In this document: positions 58,510-64,000 of the stretch, piece by piece
Layout of the letters: every line of letters starts with the position of its first letter
Numbering within the stretch: the stretch's first letter is position 1
Source: JAHOYW01 sp963664605
Lineage (GTDB): Bacteria > Verrucomicrobiota > Lentisphaeria > Victivallales > Victivallaceae
NCBI GenBank assembly: GCA_963664605.1
Contig: OY761536.1
Location: 3,720,001-3,784,000 of the forward strand
Direction: 5' to 3'
Length of the DNA: 64,000 nucleotides
The notes under the pieces: generated by a model
What the model was told of the DNA's origin: nothing
The model's database searches: none
What the model saw: the letters and a program-made list of their open reading frames with translations, nothing else
Program-made: the position numbers and the translations under genes

Positions 58510-60240
58510 ATGAAGTTTTCACTTTCTATTTTAGCCGTAATTACATCTGTATGCTTCTGCTTCAACGTTAATGCCGGAGATAAACAGGATGATGAGAAAT
58601 TGTTTGATAAAGTTTCCTCCAAGTTGGATAAAGGCGGATCATACCTGAATTTTCAAAGTAATAAATACTTATTCCGGGCAATTGAAAATTCATATCTTAA
58701 AATTCCTGAGGTAATAAAGATCATAGCCCCGGCCCCGCAACAGCAAATACTTCCCATGATGGTATATCAATGCCTGAAACCCGTGGCAAAGAGCCTCGGA
58801 ATAGATGAAATGCTTGCCGCCGGCGCAAGTTCAATACTTATATGCGAAAAAAGCGAAAAAGACCCTGCCTTATTCCGCTCACGTCAATTTATCTACCACG
58901 GCGACAAAAAACCGCAGGGGATCGTATGGGATTTCATAAGCGGAGAAAACCATGAATTAACCGGTCTGCGCTCCCTGCCCAAAGAAACTTTATTTGCCGG
59001 CAGTTATGACCTCGCTCCCGGGAAAATATGGAGCAAGGTAAAAGTTATCTTTTCACAAATCCCCTTCCCTCCAATTCAGACCGCGCCAATGGCAGCTGAA
59101 CAGAATTTTTTTAATAGGTTCAAGATCAAACTGCCTGATTTCCTTGACAGTATAAGCGGTAATTACTCCTCGATTCTGGTAAGCGCAGAAACAGAAAATG
59201 GCAAACCGGCATTATACGGTATGCTTAAGCTTCCTAATAAAAATGATCTTACGTTCAAGGTCTTATCCGAGCTTGCCAAGGCTCAGAAAAATATGCAGGT
59301 ACTGCCGGATGAGATCAGCTTGACAGCACCTCCCATCTTAAGCTGGTTGAAACCAGTTGCCAGGAAGGACAATAAAAATGTCTATATCGTTTCAAATAAA
59401 AAGATTCTGGAAATAGTAAAAAGTGCCGGAGAAAAGAAAAATGGTTTGATCGCAAGTCCTGAATTCAAATATCTCAGTCAGGGTATGGAAAGAAAAGGAA
59501 TCGCGTTTTTCTATCTTAACAGCGGCACAATAAAGACCGTTATAGATATTGTTCAGGCGAATGTCCCGGGCAGCGACAAAGACTGGTCTGTTTTAGCGCA
59601 ATTGATTCCTCCGAGCGATTTGTTTATGGTCATATCCAGACAGGATGACGGCATCATGACTAATATGAACAGCCCGATGGACATCCCGCTGCTTATCACC
59701 TACTCAAGCGTTCTGCCGTCAATTGCTCAAGTCGCAAAACTGATTCCAATATTGAGCAGCGCACGGACAAAAGCCCGGCAGACAGCCTGCGCAAGCAATC
59801 TCAAGCAAATCGGTTTAGCTTTAAAAATGTATGCAATGGATCACAAAGATAAGTATCCTGCCGGCAACAATGCAGTTGGCTTAAGCAAGCTGGTCAAGGA
59901 TAATTATCTGACTGATCTGTCAATTTTCGTTTGTCCTCATTCAAAAACCATAAAAAGCGTCAAGGATCTAAAAGAAGAAAATTCCTCTTACATCTATATT
60001 GGTGACTTTACCGAGGGGGACGGTCCCGATATTCCGGTAGTTTTTGATAAATTTGGAAACAAAAAAGGTTTCATTAATATATTGTTTCAGGATGGGCATG
60101 TAAGCTCAATCCCAGGCAATGTACATAATTGCCGGGAATTAATCGAATATCTCACCAAAAGGAAAAAATATACTCCGGCTATACTCAAAAAACTGCGGGA
60201 AAAGGCCGCTCAAATCGATAAAGAGCTCGGGTATAAGTAA
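58510..60240 (+). CDS. Secreted protein with pseudopilin-like C-terminal part
   Basis: The 576-residue product has a signal peptide (MKFSLSILAVITSVCFCFNVNAG), a domain of about 400 residues of unknown fold, then 'LSSARTKARQTACASNLKQIGLALKMYAMDHKDKYPA'. The last phrase is the head of many Planctomycete, Verrucomicrobial and Lentisphaeral type II-pseudopilin-like (DUF1559/H-X9-DG) proteins, and ILFQDGHVSSIPGN ends the same module. The usual N-terminal prepilin helix is missing, so the module has been moved onto another secreted protein. GGAGG fits ATG 58510 better than TTG 58498. Confidence 0.7.
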   Translation: MKFSLSILAVITSVCFCFNVNAGDKQDDEKLFDKVSSKLDKGGSYLNFQSNKYLFRAIENSYLKIPEVIKIIAPAPQQQILPMMVYQCLKPVAKSLGIDEMLAAGASSILICEKSEKDPALFRSRQFIYHGDKKPQGIVWDFISGENHELTGLRSLPKETLFAGSYDLAPGKIWSKVKVIFSQIPFPPIQTAPMAAEQNFFNRFKIKLPDFLDSISGNYSSILVSAETENGKPALYGMLKLPNKNDLTFKVLSELAKAQKNMQVLPDEISLTAPPILSWLKPVARKDNKNVYIVSNKKILEIVKSAGEKKNGLIASPEFKYLSQGMERKGIAFFYLNSGTIKTVIDIVQANVPGSDKDWSVLAQLIPPSDLFMVISRQDDGIMTNMNSPMDIPLLITYSSVLPSIAQVAKLIPILSSARTKARQTACASNLKQIGLALKMYAMDHKDKYPAGNNAVGLSKLVKDNYLTDLSIFVCPHSKTIKSVKDLKEENSSYIYIGDFTEGDGPDIPVVFDKFGNKKGFINILFQDGHVSSIPGNVHNCRELIEYLTKRKKYTPAILKKLREKAAQIDKELGYK

Positions 60241-60242
60241 GC

Positions 60243-60327
60243 AGTAAGTCATAAACCGTAAGTAGTGGACCGTAAGCCGTGAGTTGCGTGAACAATGTTG
60301 TAGTTCCGCCTTCAGGCGGCGCTCCGG
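60243..60327. repeat. Low-complexity and REP-like repeats after the pseudopilin-tailed gene
   Basis: A run of related phrases (GTAAGTCATAAACCGTAAG, CCGTAAGCCGTGAG) at 60243-60287 is followed by a hairpin CCGCCT/AGGCGG (60306-60319) and CGCTCCGG. The second part resembles the other REP-like copies but is more diverged. Confidence 0.45.
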
Positions 60328-60375
60328 AAAGTTACAGCGCCCAGTTTTAATTTCCGTATTTTTTTCATGGAAAGC

Positions 60376-60417
60376 TTGACTTTTCTGCTTTTATCGTTAC
60401 CTTAAGTAACGTTACTT
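60376..60417 (+). promoter_or_regulatory. Promoter and GTTAC palindromes of the polysaccharide locus
   Basis: TTGACT (60376-60381) with a poor -10 (TACCTT, 60398-60403) is followed by a perfect 14-base palindrome, AAGTAACGTTACTT (60404-60417). A further GTTAC at 60396 makes three half-sites, GTTAC-N5-GTAAC-GTTAC. The winged-helix protein encoded next may bind here. Confidence 0.5.
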
Positions 60418-60445
60418 GAAAAAAATACAAAAAGCAAGGTTTTTT

Positions 60446-61069
60446 ATGGCTTTGGAAAAGAACCAATTATTCGAGCTTGAAATATTAAAGCACGTTGAAG
60501 AAGATGCGCGCTTGAACAACCGTCTGGTTGCATCTAAGCTTGGATGCAGCGTAAAACTGGCACATGAACTTTTACGCAAAATGGTCGACCGCGGTTGTCT
60601 GCATATCAAAAAGCTCCATTCCCGACGCTGGGATTATTTTCTTACTCCCAAGGGAATCGCTGAAAAAGCACGCTTAACCAGAGAATTTATTTCATTCTCA
60701 CGTTATTTTTATCATGAAGCCCGGAAAGGAAGCTCAATGCTCTGCCGTCGTCTGGCTGAACGCGGCTGTAAAACAGCAGCTTTTATCGGAGCAAGTGATC
60801 TTGCGGAAATATTTTATCTGGGAATCAAAGAATGGAATTTAGAATTAAAAGTAGTTTACACGGATAAAGGCGGAAATTTTCTTGGCGTACCAACCAAGCC
60901 CTTTTCTCAACTTATTGATACGGATGTTGATGCACTCATAATCTGCACTTATGACGAACATAATCCAATGTTGAAATTTGAATTACCCGAAGGAATCAAG
61001 CGGACAGAAAAGATGTACTGGTTATTCGATGAAGAATTTTATGAATACCCAAAGGAATATAATGATTGA
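60446..61069 (+). CDS. Winged-helix regulator with Rossmann-like C-terminal domain
   Basis: A 207-residue protein. The N-terminal winged helix (about 5-75) reads LEILKHVEEDARLNNRLVASKLGCSVKLAHELLRKMVDRGCLHIKKL, like EPS-associated MarR-type regulators. Residues about 100-195 look like a nucleotide- or CoA-binding fold (TAAFIGASDLAEIFYLGIKEWNLELKVVYTDKGG; DALIICTYDEHNP). It opens a polysaccharide gene cluster and probably regulates it. AAGG lies 7 bases before ATG 60446; the frame opens earlier at TTG 60416. Its end overlaps the flippase start by 8 bases. Confidence 0.75.
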   Translation: MALEKNQLFELEILKHVEEDARLNNRLVASKLGCSVKLAHELLRKMVDRGCLHIKKLHSRRWDYFLTPKGIAEKARLTREFISFSRYFYHEARKGSSMLCRRLAERGCKTAAFIGASDLAEIFYLGIKEWNLELKVVYTDKGGNFLGVPTKPFSQLIDTDVDALIICTYDEHNPMLKFELPEGIKRTEKMYWLFDEEFYEYPKEYND

Positions 61070-62390
61070 ACGAGTCAAAAGACTTATTAATCGCGCTGTT
61101 AATCACGAAGGCTTAAAGTTTTACGGGGCAAACACCTCATGGCTGTTTGCTGAAAAAATATTTCGTATTGCAGTCGGTTTTACAGTCGGTATATATGTGG
61201 CTCGTAAACTGGGTCCTGCACAATATGGTTTGTTAAATTACGCAATTGCTTTTGTCGGAATATTTTCTGTGATTGCTGCACTTGGCTTGGATTCTATAAT
61301 TGTCCGGGAACTGGTAAAATATCCTGAAAAGCGGGATAAACTACTTGGTTCTGTTTTTATTCTAAAACTGGCTGGTTTTGTTTTAATGCTTGCCGGAATT
61401 GCTATCGGTTTATACTGCAGCAATAATGATTACTCAACCAATATGCTTATCATAATAATAGCGGCAGGTTATTTATTTCAGATATTCCAAACCATTGATT
61501 TTTATTTTCAGTCAAAAGTACTCTCCAAGTACATAGCTATTTCACAAATAATATCATGGGGATTGGTTTCATGCGGGCGGGCGTTTTGCGCGTGGAAAGG
61601 CTATCCACTGCTCTACTTTGCCTGGCTTGAAGCAGCAAATATGTGTTTAATGAGTTTGGGATATTTATTTTTCTATATACTAAAAGTAAGCCACCCTTTC
61701 CACTGGCGTTTTGATCCAAGCATAGCTGTGAACCTACTCAGACATTCCTGGCCTCTATTTTTAAGCTGCGCAACCGGAATAATTTATATGCGTATCGATC
61801 AAGTAATGATAAAAGAAATGCTTGGAAATACGGAAGTGGGATATTATGCAGTCGCAGCCAGGTTAAGTGAAATCTGGTATTTCTTCCCTATGGTTATAAG
61901 CAACACACTTTTACCAGCAGTTATCAGATCGAGAAAAATATCAGAAACCCACTATATGAATAGACTGCAAAAATATTATATTTTTATGATTTGGACAAGT
62001 ATATTCATTTGTATTGGAATGAACTTGATAAGTTATCCGTTAATCAATATTTTATACGGGAAAGAATATACCCCTGCTGTGCTTACGTTGATTATTTATA
62101 TGTGGCAACTTGTCATTATAAGCATGGGTATTCCTTTTGGCAACTGGTTAATTGCGGAGAACCTGCAAATTTATACTATTGCATTCTCAGTTGCCGGTGC
62201 TATTGTTAATATAGTCCTGAATTATTTCTTAATAAGGAAAATCGGCATAAGCGGGGCCGCAATAGCAACGGTAATCTCTCCAATATCAAATTTTTTATTA
62301 GCTGGATGTTTACATAAAAAAATGAGAAGGCAGTTATTTATGATCCTAAAAGCATTTTTGTTAATCGATTTATTTAGAAAAAACTTGTAA
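61062..62390 (+). CDS. Polysaccharide flippase (Wzx/RfbX family)
   Basis: A 442-residue polytopic MOP-superfamily exporter that moves undecaprenyl-linked repeat units across the inner membrane. The typical N-terminus 'NTSWLFAEKIFRIAVGFTVGIYVARKLGPAQYGLLNYAIAF' is present, and about 12-14 helices follow. AAAGGA precedes ATG 61062; the longer open frame overlaps the regulator. It implies a Wzy-dependent O-antigen or exopolysaccharide locus extending beyond the window. Confidence 0.88.
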   Translation: MIERVKRLINRAVNHEGLKFYGANTSWLFAEKIFRIAVGFTVGIYVARKLGPAQYGLLNYAIAFVGIFSVIAALGLDSIIVRELVKYPEKRDKLLGSVFILKLAGFVLMLAGIAIGLYCSNNDYSTNMLIIIIAAGYLFQIFQTIDFYFQSKVLSKYIAISQIISWGLVSCGRAFCAWKGYPLLYFAWLEAANMCLMSLGYLFFYILKVSHPFHWRFDPSIAVNLLRHSWPLFLSCATGIIYMRIDQVMIKEMLGNTEVGYYAVAARLSEIWYFFPMVISNTLLPAVIRSRKISETHYMNRLQKYYIFMIWTSIFICIGMNLISYPLINILYGKEYTPAVLTLIIYMWQLVIISMGIPFGNWLIAENLQIYTIAFSVAGAIVNIVLNYFLIRKIGISGAAIATVISPISNFLLAGCLHKKMRRQLFMILKAFLLIDLFRKNL

Positions 62391-62415
62391 ATTATACATA
62401 AATGGAAAGAATATT

Positions 62416-64000
62416 ATGATTTTTAATGAAGAAACTATTAAATATAAAACTGAATTCTTAGATACAATAGAAGAGAATGAAAATATTTTGCACGATGTAT
62501 TGAAGAGAAATTTAAATTGTGAGTATAAATTACAAAAACTAGAAAGACCATGGAATCCTGGTGGTGGATGTACACTATTTGAATGTACGACAAAAGAAAA
62601 TCATTTTTTTCTTAAAGTAAAAAGTAAAAGTTGCAAAGTTGAAAGCAAACTGGAATCAGAAGACAAATGGTTAGATGAACCCGCTTTGCAACATGAATTT
62701 GGTATGATAGAGAGAATAAAAACAGACTTCGTTCCACGACTAATTTTCTTTGAGATATCAGGAGGATTTCAATTTTTAGCTCTAGAATGGCTTGTACCGT
62801 TTGAAAAAGCGATTGATTGTTTTAATATCGATGAAATTATAAATATTTGGGGGGAAATATATAGCATGACAGAAGAGCTGTATAAACTAAATATTGTTCA
62901 TACAGACATACATGAAAAAAACATATGTTTTAGAAATTCAACTCCAATATTATGTGATTTTGAAGAATCCAGAAGCTTAAAACAAAATTGTTCATTCGCA
63001 GAGTCTTTAGATGTATCAGGTAGAAACAAATATGGAGATGTCGGAGATTTTCCACTTAGTCATGGGCTAAAAGGCAGAACTTGCCTTAATCGGTTGTATA
63101 AGGTCTTCCAGGAAATAATTAGCTACAAATTAACAACATTCCTTGAGGAATGCCAGTTCAGTTGTGATTGTGAATTTAACAAAGATACTCTTCAACAGCC
63201 AGATCAAAGGATTTATCAATCAGTTATGATTAATGGGAAATCGTTTTCTGGACAACGTATAGAATCTAATTATAGATATTTGATTATTAACAAGATGATT
63301 GATTATTTTTATAAGGTTAATAATAATAATAAATTAAATTATTTAGACATTGGTTGTAATATGGGAAGATTTTGCATAAAAATGGCAAAATCTTCTTATA
63401 TTGCAAAAAGCACCGGAGTGGATGCCTTTAAAAACTATGTAACAGCAGCTAGAGCACTAGCTTTCTTAGACGCCCAAGCATCTAATGTAAAATTCACCAC
63501 GGCTATTTGTGGTGAAGACAGTTTAAAAAGCATCATACCACAAGCCGACATCATTAGCGTATTGTCAGTTTATCACCATATTAAGAAAAAAACAGAATTT
63601 CTACAAGACCTGAAAAAACTTTCTCCTAAAGCTATAATATTTGAATTTGCGGTTCAAGACCGTTTTTATCCAGAAAGGAAGTCTCTGGATAAGGAAATCA
63701 CTTACGTCAGAGATATATTAGGTGCTACTCATATTACACTTCTGGGACACAGCAATGATTACAGCCGTCCTATCTTTTTATATTCATGTGAAAAACTATC
63801 TCAAAAAGTACTATGGCAGTTAAAATTTATAAATTTAACTTCAAATAACTTTATAAAACAAAAGCTCAAAGGTATTCTCCAAAAAGGCAAGAGAATTTTA
63901 AAATTTTTAATAAGAAAAATTAAGGACATTAATAAAACAGATGACTTAACAGCATTCAAAAAAGCTCAAAAATGGCTTCAAAAAAACACAATTAATAATG
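62416..64000 (+). CDS. Kinase-methyltransferase fusion, incomplete at window edge
   Basis: At least 528 codons without a stop. The N-terminal part (1 to about 250) is kinase-like: the catalytic loop HTDIHEKN lies at 162-169 and a DFE metal motif follows (CDFEESR), as in LPS and aminoglycoside kinases. The middle part (about 285-475) is a SAM methyltransferase with motif I LDIGCNMGRF near 311. The visible C-terminal end is basic and helical (LKGILQKGKRILKFLIRKIKDINK). It lies 25 bases after the flippase. Base composition is clearly more AT-rich than most of the window, suggesting transfer. It may cap a polysaccharide chain, like WbdD, which has the same two domains in the other order. Confidence 0.75.
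   Translation, partial: MIFNEETIKYKTEFLDTIEENENILHDVLKRNLNCEYKLQKLERPWNPGGGCTLFECTTKENHFFLKVKSKSCKVESKLESEDKWLDEPALQHEFGMIERIKTDFVPRLIFFEISGGFQFLALEWLVPFEKAIDCFNIDEIINIWGEIYSMTEELYKLNIVHTDIHEKNICFRNSTPILCDFEESRSLKQNCSFAESLDVSGRNKYGDVGDFPLSHGLKGRTCLNRLYKVFQEIISYKLTTFLEECQFSCDCEFNKDTLQQPDQRIYQSVMINGKSFSGQRIESNYRYLIINKMIDYFYKVNNNNKLNYLDIGCNMGRFCIKMAKSSYIAKSTGVDAFKNYVTAARALAFLDAQASNVKFTTAICGEDSLKSIIPQADIISVLSVYHHIKKKTEFLQDLKKLSPKAIIFEFAVQDRFYPERKSLDKEITYVRDILGATHITLLGHSNDYSRPIFLYSCEKLSQKVLWQLKFINLTSNNFIKQKLKGILQKGKRILKFLIRKIKDINKTDDLTAFKKAQKWLQKNTINN

Overview
The window is a gene-dense, AT-leaning chromosomal segment from a Gram-negative, probably anaerobic bacterium. It fits the PVC superphylum best, and Lentisphaerota most closely (inference). 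The clues are a TIGR04073-type exosortase-associated secreted protein, a secreted protein carrying a pseudopilin-like 'ARxxA-C-NLKQIGLALKMY' segment, amino-sugar genes under LacI/GntR control, the DUF134/NifX/MinD-ferredoxin/Mrp cluster common in anaerobes, and several families of small intergenic repeats. No tRNA, rRNA, CRISPR array or insertion sequence was found.

Layout. 1-10.2 kb: a small secreted-protein operon, an LD-carboxypeptidase, ArfB, an fmt-RNase E/G operon divergent from folK, then a minus-strand run of two SPFH proteins with a small membrane partner and a galU/glucuronokinase-like pair. 10.3-18.9 kb: a higBA toxin-antitoxin module with a visible operator, htpG, a DUF349 protein, a ychF-murJ operon and the TIGR04073 protein. 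19-26.7 kb: queF-argJ, then amino-sugar genes (NagB-like plus PIG-L deacetylase), a WecA-like transferase, and an AGE epimerase-LacI operon whose promoter and operator can both be read. 26.8-31.4 kb: dnaK-groES-groEL, preceded by a full match to the sigma-54 consensus, a candidate structured leader RNA and a cluster of TGTGCCA half-sites.

31.4-39.8 kb is the most accessory part. It holds an aminotransferase, an orphan phage terminase pair with no other phage genes, a double alpha/beta-hydrolase, an apparently undescribed ~190-nt structured small RNA with its own promoter and terminator, a PepD-like peptidase with DUF1638, and a two-gene module of a 48-aa protein plus an ADP-ribosyltransferase-like protein. 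39.8-45.7 kb carries FKBP-eno, a family-4 uracil-DNA glycosylase, an MscS channel and argG.

46.2-53.7 kb is one long operon (DUF134 regulator, two NifX-type proteins, a fused double MinD-ferredoxin ATPase, Mrp, MBL hydrolase, FAD oxidoreductase, DUF5320, TrmO, PNPOx). It starts at a near-consensus promoter overlapping a palindrome and ends at a strong terminator. A radical SAM gene follows that seems to start at ATT. 54.7-60.2 kb: an MFS transporter, a GntR/LacI regulator, a GT87-like membrane protein and the pseudopilin-tailed secreted protein. From 60.4 kb to the end is the start of a polysaccharide locus: a winged-helix regulator with a GTTAC palindrome, a Wzx flippase, and an AT-rich kinase-methyltransferase fusion that runs off the window and resembles, in reverse domain order, the O-antigen chain terminator WbdD.
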